DNA from: Rhizobium sp. Root482
GTDB lineage: Bacteria; Pseudomonadota; Alphaproteobacteria; Rhizobiales; Rhizobiaceae
NCBI RefSeq assembly: GCF_001426565.1
Contig: NZ_LMFA01000021.1
Location: 124,001-188,000 of the forward strand
DNA: 64,000 nt
Reading direction: 5' to 3'
Shown here: positions 19,344-28,471 of the stretch, piece after piece
Position numbering within the stretch: position 1 is the stretch's first letter
How the letters are laid out: each line of letters opens with the position of its first letter
Program-made: the position numbers and the translations under genes
Notes under the pieces: generated by a model
The model's input: the letters and a program-made list of their open reading frames with translations, nothing else
Told to the model about the DNA's origin: nothing
Database searches by the model: none

Positions 19344-19829
19344 ATGGCAAACATAGCGGAAGGTGCCCTCGCGCCTGATTTCATCCTTCCCCGCAACGGC
19401 GGCGGAACGGTTTCTCTCGAAGAGTTTCGCGGCAAGACGGTCGTGCTGTTCTTCTACCCGAAGGACGATACCAGCGGCTGCACGGCCGAATCGATCGCCT
19501 TTACGGCTCTCAAGGATGCGTTTGCCGGAGTTGGCGCCGTGGTCATCGGCCTGTCGCCGGACTCGGTGAAAAAACACGACAAATTTGCCAAGAAATACGA
19601 ACTGTCGGTGATTCTCGCAGCCGACGAGGAGAAGGCCGTTCTGAATGCCTATGGCGTTTGGGTGGAAAAGAGCATGTACGGCCGCAAATATATGGGCGTC
19701 GAGCGCACCACGGTCCTGATCGGGCCAGACGGCCGCGTGCGAAAGATCTGGGAAAAAGTGAAAGTCCCGGGACACGCCGAAGAGGTTCTGGCGGCAGCAA
19801 GGGCACTTGCGCAAGGCGAAAGGGAATGA
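19344..19829 (+). CDS. bcp: Peroxiredoxin, Bcp/PrxQ subfamily, apparently one-cysteine
   Basis: 161 residues from the ATG at 19344, chosen for AAGGAA at the right spacing. The thioredoxin-fold peroxiredoxin core is clear: APDFILPRNGG, VVLFFYPKDDTSGCTAES with the peroxidatic C46, and GVERTTVLIGPDG. Bcp reduces hydrogen peroxide and organic peroxides. Most Bcp proteins carry a resolving Cys five residues after the first; here that place is Ile and the protein has only one Cys, so an outside thiol must resolve the sulfenic acid. The stop overlaps the start of the DUF455 gene (ATGA), implying translational coupling. Confidence 0.92.
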   Translation: MANIAEGALAPDFILPRNGGGTVSLEEFRGKTVVLFFYPKDDTSGCTAESIAFTALKDAFAGVGAVVIGLSPDSVKKHDKFAKKYELSVILAADEEKAVLNAYGVWVEKSMYGRKYMGVERTTVLIGPDGRVRKIWEKVKVPGHAEEVLAAARALAQGERE

Positions 19830-20653
19830 CGGGCCTGCCGTCGATCCACAGTCTGCGTGACGGCGCCGCACGCGCCATCCGCGCGGCCGATCTCGACGTC
19901 AAGACATTGCTGACGCAGGAGGCGGCGCGGCGCTGGAACGAGCGCAGCCTATCGCTGCGATCACCACTGGACATGCTGGCACCGGAGCGTCCCGGCCGAC
20001 CGGAAAAACCGGATCTCATTGCACCGAGGCAGGTTCCGAAGCGGTCTCTGACCACGCAAAAGGGCCGAGTAGCCCTGCTCCATGCCATCGCTCATATCGA
20101 ACTCAATGCCGTCGATCTCGCACTCGATATCGTCGCGCGTTTTGCCGGCGAGCCCGTTCCCAATTCCTTTTTCGATGGCTGGATGCGAGTGGCGTTCGAG
20201 GAGGCCAAGCATTTTCGCCTGGTGCGCGACCGGCTGCGGCAGCTGGGCGCCGATTATGGCGACCTGCCCGCCCATGACGGTCTCTGGCAGGCGGCGCACG
20301 ATACGAGGAACGATCTTACCGCCCGGCTTGCGGTCGTTCCGCTCATCCTCGAGGCCCGCGGGCTCGATGTCACCCCGGCGCTGCAGGCGAAGATGCGCGA
20401 GGCCGGCGATCTGGAAAGTGCCGCGGTGCTCGACGTGATCTACGAGGACGAAAAGGGCCATGTTGCAGTAGGCGCGAAATGGTTTCGCTTTCTCTGCGCC
20501 CGCCAGAAGAAAAACCCGGCCATCGCCTTCCAGGCGCTGGTACGGGCGAATTTCCGCGGGCCGCTCAAGGCGCCGTTCAACGACATTGCCCGGGCCGAAG
20601 CCGGCCTGACGCCTTCCTTCTACCGCTCGATGACCGCATCGGTGAATATCTAG
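19826..20653 (+). CDS. DUF455 ferritin-like domain protein
   Basis: 275 residues beginning at the ATG that overlaps the bcp stop. The ferritin-like helical bundle shows two pairs of likely metal ligands: AIAHIELNAVDLALD near residues 88-102 and FEEAKHFRLV, then a later YEDEKGHV. Such Glu/His patterns bind a di-iron or di-manganese centre. DUF455 is widespread in proteobacteria but has no agreed function. Coupling to a peroxiredoxin suggests work in oxidative stress or metal handling, which is an inference. A short GC-rich hairpin without a T-run follows the stop. Confidence 0.85.
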   Translation: MTGLPSIHSLRDGAARAIRAADLDVKTLLTQEAARRWNERSLSLRSPLDMLAPERPGRPEKPDLIAPRQVPKRSLTTQKGRVALLHAIAHIELNAVDLALDIVARFAGEPVPNSFFDGWMRVAFEEAKHFRLVRDRLRQLGADYGDLPAHDGLWQAAHDTRNDLTARLAVVPLILEARGLDVTPALQAKMREAGDLESAAVLDVIYEDEKGHVAVGAKWFRFLCARQKKNPAIAFQALVRANFRGPLKAPFNDIARAEAGLTPSFYRSMTASVNI

Positions 20654-20758
20654 GCCGGGAAGGCACCTCCCGGCTGGCTCGGGCAAGGCTTTGTTAACCT
20701 TAACAGTATCTAATCCTCCCCATCAAATGCGCGGAACGCAGGCGGCGGGGGTGAGTTG

Positions 20759-22072
20759 ATGTCTACGGAAAGCCGAGTCTTCGGCAAACGCGCGGAAAAG
20801 CACATCCTCATCCTGGCCAGCGGCGACAAGGTCCGCCACATGACCGTCCAGCCTTGGATGGCAGCGCTTTCGGTCTGCTTCATATCGGTATTCTCCATCG
20901 GCTACCTTGCCGCGACCTCCTACCTGGTACTGCGCGACGATCTGATCGGCGGCACGATGGCACGGCAGGCGCGCATGCAGCATGAATATGAGGACCGGAT
21001 CGCAGCTTTGCGCGCCCAGGTCGATCGCGTGACGAGCCGCCAGCTCCTCGACCAGCAGGTCGTTGAAGACAAGGTCGAGAAACTGCTTCAGCAGCAGATG
21101 GCACTGTCGTCACGCCATGGCAGGCTGGGCTCGCTGCTCGAGCGCGCCGAGGAATCGGGGATCGCCGGTGAAGCGCCGCAGCCGATCGCGATCATGCCTC
21201 AAGAGGACGGAAAGCAAGCCGATGCATCCGGTGGCCTGCGCGCGATCGAGCGGCTGATGGGGATCACCGGCAGCCAGGCGGAGCAGCGCACGGCGCTTGC
21301 CTATGCGCCGCCGGCAGTGACGGGCCTGCGCGAAACCATCTCTGATCGGGCCGACAGGCTGTTTTCCAAGGTTACCCTGTCGCTGAAAAACATAGAGCAG
21401 GAGCAGAGGACGCGTATCGACAGCCTGACCGCGGGCGCCGACGAGACAACCGAGGCCATACGAAACATTTTGACGCGAACCGGCGTCAAAGTCGAGAATG
21501 AAGACCTTGTTGCGAGTGTCCCGGCATCGGCTGCGGAAGCGCCGGTCGGCGGACCCTTCGTGGAACCCGAAGCCGCCGAAGCCTTCGACAATTCCCTGGT
21601 CGCGCTCGACAGCGCCCTTGGCCGGCTCGAACAGATCCGCAGCCAGGCGAGCAAACTTCCGTTCAGCAATCCCTCGTCGGCCAGCGATATCACCAGCCAT
21701 TTCGGAAACCGGCTCGACCCCTTCATCGGCCGTCTCGCGCTGCACGCCGGCATCGATTTTCGCGCACCGACGGGAACCCGGGTCGTCGCCACAGCTCCCG
21801 GAACGGTCATCACAGCAGGAAAATCCGGCGGATACGGCAATATGGTCGAGATCGATCATGGCAACAGCATCACCACCCGCTATGCCCATCTGTCGAGCAT
21901 TCTCGTCAATACCGGCGACCGGGTCGAGAAGGGTGACGCCGTTGCCCGCTCCGGGAGCACCGGTCGTTCGACCGGGCCGCACCTGCATTATGAGGTTCGG
22001 CTGAACGGCAAGGCCGTCGATCCCATGCGCTTTTTGACCGCAGGCCGGAAGCTCGACAATTACATCAATTGA
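20759..22072 (+). CDS. M23 (LytM-type) metallopeptidase with membrane anchor and coiled coil
   Basis: 437 residues from the ATG at 20759; a TTG immediately before is also in frame. One membrane helix lies at about residues 38-60, followed by coiled-coil stretches (about 75-125 and around 200-300). The C-terminal M23 domain (about 315-430) has HAGIDFRAP, the zinc-binding His/Asp of that motif, YAHLS and HLHYEVRLNG, so the active-site His and Asp residues are retained. It probably cleaves peptidoglycan cross-links or regulates amidases in the periplasm. The 86-base run from DUF455 contains no gene. Confidence 0.9.
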   Translation: MSTESRVFGKRAEKHILILASGDKVRHMTVQPWMAALSVCFISVFSIGYLAATSYLVLRDDLIGGTMARQARMQHEYEDRIAALRAQVDRVTSRQLLDQQVVEDKVEKLLQQQMALSSRHGRLGSLLERAEESGIAGEAPQPIAIMPQEDGKQADASGGLRAIERLMGITGSQAEQRTALAYAPPAVTGLRETISDRADRLFSKVTLSLKNIEQEQRTRIDSLTAGADETTEAIRNILTRTGVKVENEDLVASVPASAAEAPVGGPFVEPEAAEAFDNSLVALDSALGRLEQIRSQASKLPFSNPSSASDITSHFGNRLDPFIGRLALHAGIDFRAPTGTRVVATAPGTVITAGKSGGYGNMVEIDHGNSITTRYAHLSSILVNTGDRVEKGDAVARSGSTGRSTGPHLHYEVRLNGKAVDPMRFLTAGRKLDNYIN

Positions 22073-22156
22073 CATTCGTTACGGGCGGAGATTTGCGCTA
22101 TCCCATTGTCGTTCGGCCATTTTTGGTGCTCTTCGCCGCTCCGATTGCCGGTTTTC

Positions 22157-22185
22157 TTGACTTTGTCCGTCTATGGGACTAAGAG
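22157..22185 (+). promoter_or_regulatory. Possible promoter of the DEAD-box helicase gene
   Basis: TTGACT, preceded by C as in the rhizobial consensus CTTGAC, is 17 bases from TAAGAG. A start near 22192 would give a short leader. The -10 match is weak. Confidence 0.4.
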
Positions 22186-22258
22186 CCCTGCGACGGCGCT
22201 CAAAGCATGTGCCGATTGACCAGTGTTCGATCGAACCGGAACGGAAACAGATTTCCCT

Positions 22259-23782
22259 TTGACCACTTTTTCAGACCTTGGCCTGAGCCAAAAAGTTCTT
22301 TCCGCTGTCACGGACGCGGGCTACACCATCCCGACCCCGATCCAGGCCGGCGCCATTCCGCCAGCCCTGCAGCGGCGTGACATTCTGGGCATCGCCCAGA
22401 CCGGGACCGGCAAGACGGCCTCCTTCGTGCTGCCGATGCTGACCCTTCTTGAAAAGGGCCGCGCCCGCGCGCGTATGCCGCGCACGCTGATCCTGGAGCC
22501 GACCCGCGAACTGGCAGCCCAGGTCGCCGAGAATTTCGAGAAATACGGCAAGAACCACAAGCTCAATATCGCGCTTCTGATCGGCGGCGTGTCCTTCGAC
22601 GAGCAGGACCGCAAGCTGGAGCGCGGCGCCGACGTGCTGATCTGCACGCCCGGCCGCCTGCTCGATCATTGCGAACGCGGCAAGCTTCTGATGACCGGCG
22701 TCGAGATCCTCGTCATCGACGAAGCCGACCGGATGCTCGACATGGGCTTCATTCCGGATATCGAGCGCATCGCCAAGCTCATTCCGTTCACCCGCCAGAC
22801 CCTGTTCTTCTCGGCCACCATGCCGCCGGAAATTCAGAAGCTGGCTGACCGCTTCCTGCAGAATCCGGAGCGTGTCGAGGTTTCCGTACGCTCCTCCACC
22901 GCCCTGACGGTGACGCAGCGCCTGGTTGCGACCCATGGCAAGGACTATGAGAAGCGCGCCGTACTGCGCGACCTGATCCAGAAGCAGGAAGAACTGAAGA
23001 ACGCCATCATCTTCTGCAATCGCAAGCTTGACGTGGCCGACCTGTTCCGTTCGCTCAGCCGCCATGGTTTTTCGGTTGGCGCGCTGCATGGCGACATGGA
23101 TCAGAGTTCGCGCACCAAGACGCTGGCGAGCTTCAAGGACGGCCAGATCCAGTTGCTGGTCGCCTCTGACGTCGCCGCCCGCGGCCTCGACATCCCCGAT
23201 GTCAGCCACGTGTTCAATTTCGACGTGCCGATCCATGCGGAGGATTATGTCCACCGCATCGGCCGCACCGGTCGTGCCGGCCGTTCCGGCGCTGCCTTCA
23301 CGCTGGTTTCCAAGCGCGACACGAAATTCCTCGATGCGATCGAAAAGCTGATCGACAAGCAGATCGAATGGCAGAACGGCGATCTTTCCGCCCTGCCCGC
23401 GCCCATGGAAAGCCATGAGAGCAGCAAGCCGGAACGTGGCGGACGCGACGGCAAACGCGGCGGACGGCGTAATGAGCGGGATCGTGACCACGCGCCCCGC
23501 CCGGTGTCCAGTCACAAATCGGACATCAAATCAGACGATACAGTAGCGCAACCGGAACCAATCATTGCAAAGGCAGACCCTGTGAGAGCAGAACGCAAGG
23601 CAGAAACGAAGCCGCAGAACGCCGGTCGTAACAGCAACCGCCCTGCGCCTCAGCCTTATCCGGCCAATGACGACAATCGTGATCGTCGTAACCGCTATCG
23701 CCGCGACCATGACGACGGCCCGACGCCGATCGGTTTTGGCGAGGATATTCCCGCCTTCATGCTGATTGCCGGCAAGGCCTGA
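22259..23782 (+). CDS. DEAD-box ATP-dependent RNA helicase (RhlE-like)
   Basis: 507 residues from a TTG at 22259, where family similarity begins (TTFSDLGLSQKVL); a GTG at 22223 would add 12 residues, and neither has a clear ribosome-binding site. All helicase motifs are present: Q motif PTPIQAG, I AQTGTGKT, Ia PTRELA, II DEAD, III SAT, and in the second domain ARGLDIPDVSHV and HRIGRTGR. The C-terminal 130 residues are charged, low in complexity and rich in Arg/Gly/Asp, ending with a conserved PAFMLI-type tail. It probably remodels rRNA or mRNA, particularly in the cold. Confidence 0.92.
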   Translation: MTTFSDLGLSQKVLSAVTDAGYTIPTPIQAGAIPPALQRRDILGIAQTGTGKTASFVLPMLTLLEKGRARARMPRTLILEPTRELAAQVAENFEKYGKNHKLNIALLIGGVSFDEQDRKLERGADVLICTPGRLLDHCERGKLLMTGVEILVIDEADRMLDMGFIPDIERIAKLIPFTRQTLFFSATMPPEIQKLADRFLQNPERVEVSVRSSTALTVTQRLVATHGKDYEKRAVLRDLIQKQEELKNAIIFCNRKLDVADLFRSLSRHGFSVGALHGDMDQSSRTKTLASFKDGQIQLLVASDVAARGLDIPDVSHVFNFDVPIHAEDYVHRIGRTGRAGRSGAAFTLVSKRDTKFLDAIEKLIDKQIEWQNGDLSALPAPMESHESSKPERGGRDGKRGGRRNERDRDHAPRPVSSHKSDIKSDDTVAQPEPIIAKADPVRAERKAETKPQNAGRNSNRPAPQPYPANDDNRDRRNRYRRDHDDGPTPIGFGEDIPAFMLIAGKA

Positions 23783-23808
23783 TCTCCGAGCCGGGCGCGA
23801 GGGCTGCC

Positions 23809-24237
23809 ATGGCTCGTCCAGGCGTTGATTTCCCCGGTGTGGGTTGCGGGCTTGCCGTCGTGAAAGACGGCAAGCTTTTGCTTTGCAAGCGCCTGAAGGC
23901 GCCCGAATCAGGACATTGGAACATCGTCGGCGGCAAGGTGGATCATATGGAACCCGCCGCCGATGCCGCTCGCCGCGAGGCCGAGGAAGAAAGCGGCCTG
24001 GCGATCCATTCGGCCCGCTTCCTTTGTCTCAGCGAACAATTGATCGATGCCGACCGTCAGCATTGGGTGTCGCTGATCTATGTGAGCGACGATTTTTCCG
24101 GCGAACCATGGTTGACCGAGCCGGACAAGCTTTCCGACATCGGCTGGTATTCGCTCGACGACTTGCCGCAACCGCTGTCACGCTTCGCCATGGATGCGGT
24201 CCATGCCCTGCGCCAGCAGGCTATGGCTTGGCCCTGA
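23809..24237 (+). CDS. NUDIX hydrolase
   Basis: 142 residues. The Nudix box is complete: G at the start of GKVDHMEP, then REAEEESGL, matching GX5EX7REUXEEXGU. The fold starts with VGCGLAVVKDGKLLLCKR and contains GHWNIVGGKV. Such enzymes cleave nucleoside diphosphates linked to another group, including oxidised dNTPs, NADH or sugar nucleotides. The substrate cannot be read from the sequence. It follows the helicase by 26 bp and its 3' end overlaps that of the convergent TfoX-like gene by 17 bases. Confidence 0.9.
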   Translation: MARPGVDFPGVGCGLAVVKDGKLLLCKRLKAPESGHWNIVGGKVDHMEPAADAARREAEEESGLAIHSARFLCLSEQLIDADRQHWVSLIYVSDDFSGEPWLTEPDKLSDIGWYSLDDLPQPLSRFAMDAVHALRQQAMAWP

Positions 24238-24538
24238 GCGCCGCCTGCCAGGCAAGCCGCACCCAATCCGCCATCTCGTCCGGATCGTCGAAGGCCTGAT
24301 CGGGGATCGACCAATACGGCATTTTCACGGATTTCCCCTTTCCGTCATAGGCCCATTGGGTGGCGCCGGCCGCCTCGAATTGCGGCGCGGTCTGCGCATC
24401 GGCCTTCAGCAGAATATCGCCGCCCACCTCCAGGGCGAGGATGCGGCCGTCAAAATAAATGCCCTTGCCGCCGAACATGCGCTTGACCTTCACCGGGCCG
24501 AGCGCTGAAAACATGTCCTCGATCGCCGCATTGTCCAT
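24221..24538 (-). CDS. TfoX/Sxy N-terminal domain protein
   Basis: 105 residues, the N-terminal TfoX domain only: MFGGKGIYFDGRILALEV and FDDPDEMADWVRLAW are typical. The C-terminal domain of full-length Sxy/TfoX competence regulators is missing, as in many stand-alone alphaproteobacterial members whose role is unknown. It lies 5 bp after the molybdenum cofactor fusion gene and is the last gene of the cox-like operon, which hints at a link but does not prove one. Confidence 0.85.
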   Translation of the reverse strand: MDNAAIEDMFSALGPVKVKRMFGGKGIYFDGRILALEVGGDILLKADAQTAPQFEAAGATQWAYDGKGKSVKMPYWSIPDQAFDDPDEMADWVRLAWQAALRAKP

Positions 24539-24543
24539 CAGTG

Positions 24544-26163
24544 TCAGCCTTTCAATATGCCGCCCGCGGCAAGAATTGCCTCCGGCGTGTCGAGGTCCAG
24601 ATGGGCGGCGGGCCCGATTTCGACGTCGATCACCGGCAATCCGCAGGTTTCGATGATATGGCGGGCGCCGACATCCCCCTCAAGCTTGCGGACCTCGGAA
24701 AAGACCGCGCGTGGCAGTATGACCGGATTGCCGCGCCGGCCGTTCGAGACTGCGCGAATGACGGCCGCCCCGCCTTGCGTCCTGAACGCGGATATCATCG
24801 CGGCGAGCTCGCCTGTTGTCACGAAGGGCATGTCCGCCAGCATGACGAGAACGCCGTCGACCGCCGGGCCGATGGCATCCAGTCCGGCGATCAGCGACGA
24901 AGCCATGCCGGACGCATGGTCGTCATTGTCGGCAAAAGCGATATCGAGCCCGTCGAGAGCGGTGCGAATCTCCGCCTTCCTGTGACCTGTCACGGTAATG
25001 ACACTGTCAGCGCCCGCGCCAAGTGCCGCTTCGGCGCTGCTACGGATCATCGGGACGCCCCCGAATTCGGCAAGCAGCTTGTGATGCCCGGACGGCCCCA
25101 TGCGGCTCGCCTTACCGGCCGCAAGCAGCAGGATTGCGACGGAGGTTTCCCGGGCCTGCTGGCCAGCCAGTGCGCGCGGCGAAGGGCGGGTCGGTATCTC
25201 CATCAGCAGGCCGCCGACGCCAAGGCCGGCTATGTCCCGGGATGTCGGCCATTCGCCGGCAAGAATCCGGTTTAGGACCCAGTCGAAGCCGTTTTCCTTC
25301 GGGCTGCGGGCGCAACCCGGCGCGCCGATCACCGGGTGATCGCCGATCCGCCCGAGAACCAGGAGATTGCCGGGATCGACCGGCATGCCCAGATGCTCGA
25401 CCTCCCCCCCTGCCCGACGGATGCCGGCCGGCACCACGTCGTCCTCGTCTGCCACAGCCGAGGCGCCGAAAATGACAATCATATCGCAGAGCGGCCGCAT
25501 CTTCCTGATCGCTGCAGCGACGGCCTCAGCGTCGTGGTCAATCCGCTCCTCATGCTCGACCCGGCTTTGCGACAGGGACAGTCGCTGTTCCAGATTCCGA
25601 CGGGTCTTGTCGAGCACGCTCGGCTTCAGGGAAGGCAAAAGCGTCGCGATCAGACCGATACGGCGCGACGCAAAGGGTTTGACGGCAAAAGCCGCGGTTT
25701 CGCCGAGCAGGCCGACGGCGCGCTCGACGGATTTTTCAGCGACGGCGAGCGGTATGATCTTGATCGTCGCCACCATATCGCCGGAGCGCACCGGCACATG
25801 ATCGGCAAGGCAGGCAAGCGTGATGGCCGGATCGACGCCGTTGAGCCGATCGACCACCGACCTGTTCGCGACGAAAAGCCCGTCCGCTTCCGCGAAGATA
25901 TTGACCCGCCCGGTGCTCGCCGGCGAAAATGTCAAATGGTCGCGCCCGATCGCGCCGGCAATGCGGGCTGCGGCCTCGTCCTCCAGCACGTCGCCAGGTT
26001 CCAGGCGGGCAACGATGATTTCGGTAATTCCAGCCGTCTGCAGGGCGGCAATATCCTCCAACGTAAGGAGACGGCCCTTCGGCAGGCGTCCGCTGGCAAG
26101 CTTTGCCGCATGGGCGAGCACCGTGCCTTCTGCCTCGGCTACTGCGACCGGCCCAAACTTCAT
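24544..26163 (-). CDS. Fused molybdopterin-binding (MoeA/MoaB-like) and MocA-type nucleotidyltransferase protein
   Basis: 539 residues. The N-terminal 340 or so resemble the molybdopterin-binding domain of MoeA/CinA-type proteins (GASAVADEDDVVPAGIRRAGG; HPVIGAPGCARSP). The C-terminal 190 form a MobA/MocA NTP-transferase: ILLLAAGKASRMG with the GXXXRMG-like loop, HKLLAEFGGVPMIR, and MLADMPFVT as the metal-binding aspartate. MocA adds cytidine to molybdopterin for enzymes of the xanthine dehydrogenase/CO dehydrogenase family. The fusion would insert molybdenum and activate the cofactor in one polypeptide. Its start overlaps the stop of xdhC by 4 bases. Confidence 0.87.
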   Translation of the reverse strand: MKFGPVAVAEAEGTVLAHAAKLASGRLPKGRLLTLEDIAALQTAGITEIIVARLEPGDVLEDEAAARIAGAIGRDHLTFSPASTGRVNIFAEADGLFVANRSVVDRLNGVDPAITLACLADHVPVRSGDMVATIKIIPLAVAEKSVERAVGLLGETAAFAVKPFASRRIGLIATLLPSLKPSVLDKTRRNLEQRLSLSQSRVEHEERIDHDAEAVAAAIRKMRPLCDMIVIFGASAVADEDDVVPAGIRRAGGEVEHLGMPVDPGNLLVLGRIGDHPVIGAPGCARSPKENGFDWVLNRILAGEWPTSRDIAGLGVGGLLMEIPTRPSPRALAGQQARETSVAILLLAAGKASRMGPSGHHKLLAEFGGVPMIRSSAEAALGAGADSVITVTGHRKAEIRTALDGLDIAFADNDDHASGMASSLIAGLDAIGPAVDGVLVMLADMPFVTTGELAAMISAFRTQGGAAVIRAVSNGRRGNPVILPRAVFSEVRKLEGDVGARHIIETCGLPVIDVEIGPAAHLDLDTPEAILAAGGILKG

Positions 26164-26867
26164 GCCGCGCCCCTTCGATCGCCGGCCACATCCCGCCGAC
26201 GCAGCGCCTGAATGATTTCGGCCAGAATGGCGACGGCGATTTCGGCCGGGCTCGACGCGCCGATATCGAGACCGATCGGCGCGCGGATACGGGCAATGGC
26301 CTCCTGATCGACGCCAAGCGCGGACAGTCGTTCCACCCGACCGGCATGGGTTTTTCGGCTCCCCAACGCGCCGACATAGAAACAGCCGGCATCCAGCGCC
26401 GCCTTCAACGGGACATCGTCGATTTTCGGGTCATGGGTGACCGCCACCAGCGCCGTATGAGCATCCAGCGGCACGTGGGCCAGCGCCTCGTCCGGCCATT
26501 CCGCCAGCAATTTCGTGTGCCCGAACCGCTCCGGCGTCGCAAAGGCGGAGCGGGGATCGATAATCGTCAGGTCGAGCCCGGCGATCGGCGCCAGGCCGGC
26601 AAGCGCCTGGGAAATATGGACCGCGCCGATGACGACGATACGCGGCGGCGGAAGATAGACGTTGATGAAGACCGGCTGCTCTCCGCCCTGCAGTATCCCC
26701 GGCTTGCCGCTGCGAAACGCGGCCTCGACGGCAACGGCGGCGCTGCCGGTGATCGCTTCGCCCTCGATGAAGACCTCGGTCCGGCCGGTCTCCAGTTCGG
26801 TCACCGTGGCGACAGCACGCCGCGCCTGGCGTGCTACATTGATCCTGTAGAGTTGTTCAGGCAGCAT
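26160..26867 (-). CDS. XdhC family protein, Rossmann (C-terminal type) domain
   Basis: 235 residues carrying the XdhC C-terminal Rossmann-like fold: IVVIGAVHISQALAGLA, then VAVTHDPKIDDVPL and the diagnostic FYVGALGSRKTHAGR with IGLDIGASSPAEIAVAI at the end. XdhC binds molybdenum cofactor, aids its sulfuration and hands it to xanthine dehydrogenase-type enzymes. The partner N-terminal domain is encoded separately just upstream, so the usual single XdhC is split over two genes. It overlaps the moeA-mocA fusion by 4 bases. Confidence 0.9.
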   Translation of the reverse strand: MLPEQLYRINVARQARRAVATVTELETGRTEVFIEGEAITGSAAVAVEAAFRSGKPGILQGGEQPVFINVYLPPPRIVVIGAVHISQALAGLAPIAGLDLTIIDPRSAFATPERFGHTKLLAEWPDEALAHVPLDAHTALVAVTHDPKIDDVPLKAALDAGCFYVGALGSRKTHAGRVERLSALGVDQEAIARIRAPIGLDIGASSPAEIAVAILAEIIQALRRRDVAGDRRGAA

Positions 26868-26870
26868 GAT

Positions 26871-27200
<330 letters not shown>

Positions 27201-27218
27201 GACAGGCTCTCCAGGGGT

Positions 27219-28469
27219 CTAACGGCCACCGAGGAAGCGGCGCGGATCGCCGCCATCGACGGCCCGACCGGACAAAGCCGCGGCCAGATCCGCTACGGCC
27301 TCAAGATTATGCACGGCGCGCAATTCGTCAACATGCGCCAACATGGCCCGGACGCCGCGCGCCCGTGCCTCGAACCCTTCGAAGCGCAGGAGCGGATTAA
27401 GCCAGATCAACCGCCGACAGGACCGGTGCAGGCGGTCCATCGCCGTTTCCAGCACGCTCGTGTCGTCCCGCTCCAGCCCGTCGGTGATCAGGAGCACGAC
27501 GGCGCCCTGCCCCAGCACCCGGCGTGACCAGAGGCGGTTGAAATCCCCCAGCGCCTCGCCGATCCGGGTACCGCCCGACCAGTCGTCGACGATCCGCAGA
27601 CATTGACTGACCGCTTCGTCTGGATCGCGGTTCTTCATCTGCCGTGTGACATTGCTCAACCGCGTGCCGAAAAGGAAGACATGGACGCGCCGGCGCTTTT
27701 CCGTGAGCGCATGCAGGAAATGCAGGAAGATGCGGGTATATTGGCTCATCGAACCGGAAATGTCCGCGAGCACGACCAGCGGCGGATGGATGGTCCTGTG
27801 CTCGCGAAAGCGCGGCAGGATCAGGTCTCCGCCGGTTCTCATCGCATCGCGCATGGTGGCGCGCGGATCGATGTGTCGCGGCCGGTGCGAGGAGCGGAAC
27901 CGCCGGCTTCGTGTCCGGTCCATCGGAAGCACCAATGCCGAAAGCGCCTTCCTTGCTTCGGCAAGTTCGGCCGCCGACATCTGGGCAAAATCCGTGCGGC
28001 GCAGGATTTCACGCTGCGAGGCGGTGAAGCGGGCGTCCACCTCGATATCCGGCCTGTCGCGGACGGGGCTCGGCCGGTCACGCTCGGCAAACAGCGCATC
28101 GCCGACACGCGTTGCCGCTGCCCGCGGGGGCTGCTTCTCGCGATTGTCAGGTGCCACCGGCGAAAGCATCGCGATCATCTTGCCGATCAGGTCGCGCGAC
28201 CGCCAGAAAATCCGGAAAGCCTCGTCGAACAGGGCCTGATCCTCGCGGCGCTTGACGAAGACCGATTGCAGCGCCGCCTTGAATTCCTCCCTGGCACCGA
28301 TGCCGATCAGCGCCGCGGCCTCGATCGCATCGGCGACGGCACCGGGTCCGATCTTCAGGCCTGCCTTGCGAAGGGTGCGGGCGAAAAAGACGATATTGTC
28401 GGCCAGCCGGCCGTCGCCCGGAGCAAGCGGCGGAAGCACGGCGCCATCCCCCGGGAGAGCCGTTGCCAT
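27219..28469 (-). CDS. VWA domain protein, CoxE-like
   Basis: 416 residues of the CoxE family. The N-terminal half has FFARTLRKAGLKIGPG and an Arg-rich linker (about 185-205); the C-terminal von Willebrand type A domain has a MIDAS site DISGSMS and FLFGTRLSNVT. Together with the MoxR-type ATPase CoxD it forms a chaperone-like pair that, in Oligotropha, helps build the [CuSMoO2] active site of CO dehydrogenase. It starts 2 bp from the coxD stop, so co-translation is likely. Confidence 0.88.
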   Translation of the reverse strand: MATALPGDGAVLPPLAPGDGRLADNIVFFARTLRKAGLKIGPGAVADAIEAAALIGIGAREEFKAALQSVFVKRREDQALFDEAFRIFWRSRDLIGKMIAMLSPVAPDNREKQPPRAAATRVGDALFAERDRPSPVRDRPDIEVDARFTASQREILRRTDFAQMSAAELAEARKALSALVLPMDRTRSRRFRSSHRPRHIDPRATMRDAMRTGGDLILPRFREHRTIHPPLVVLADISGSMSQYTRIFLHFLHALTEKRRRVHVFLFGTRLSNVTRQMKNRDPDEAVSQCLRIVDDWSGGTRIGEALGDFNRLWSRRVLGQGAVVLLITDGLERDDTSVLETAMDRLHRSCRRLIWLNPLLRFEGFEARARGVRAMLAHVDELRAVHNLEAVADLAAALSGRAVDGGDPRRFLGGR

Positions 28470-28471
28470 GA

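Noticed and set aside
20654-20674. GC-rich hairpin after DUF455 as a terminator
   Set aside because: Stem GCCGGGA/TCCCGGC is present but no T-run follows on the plus strand.
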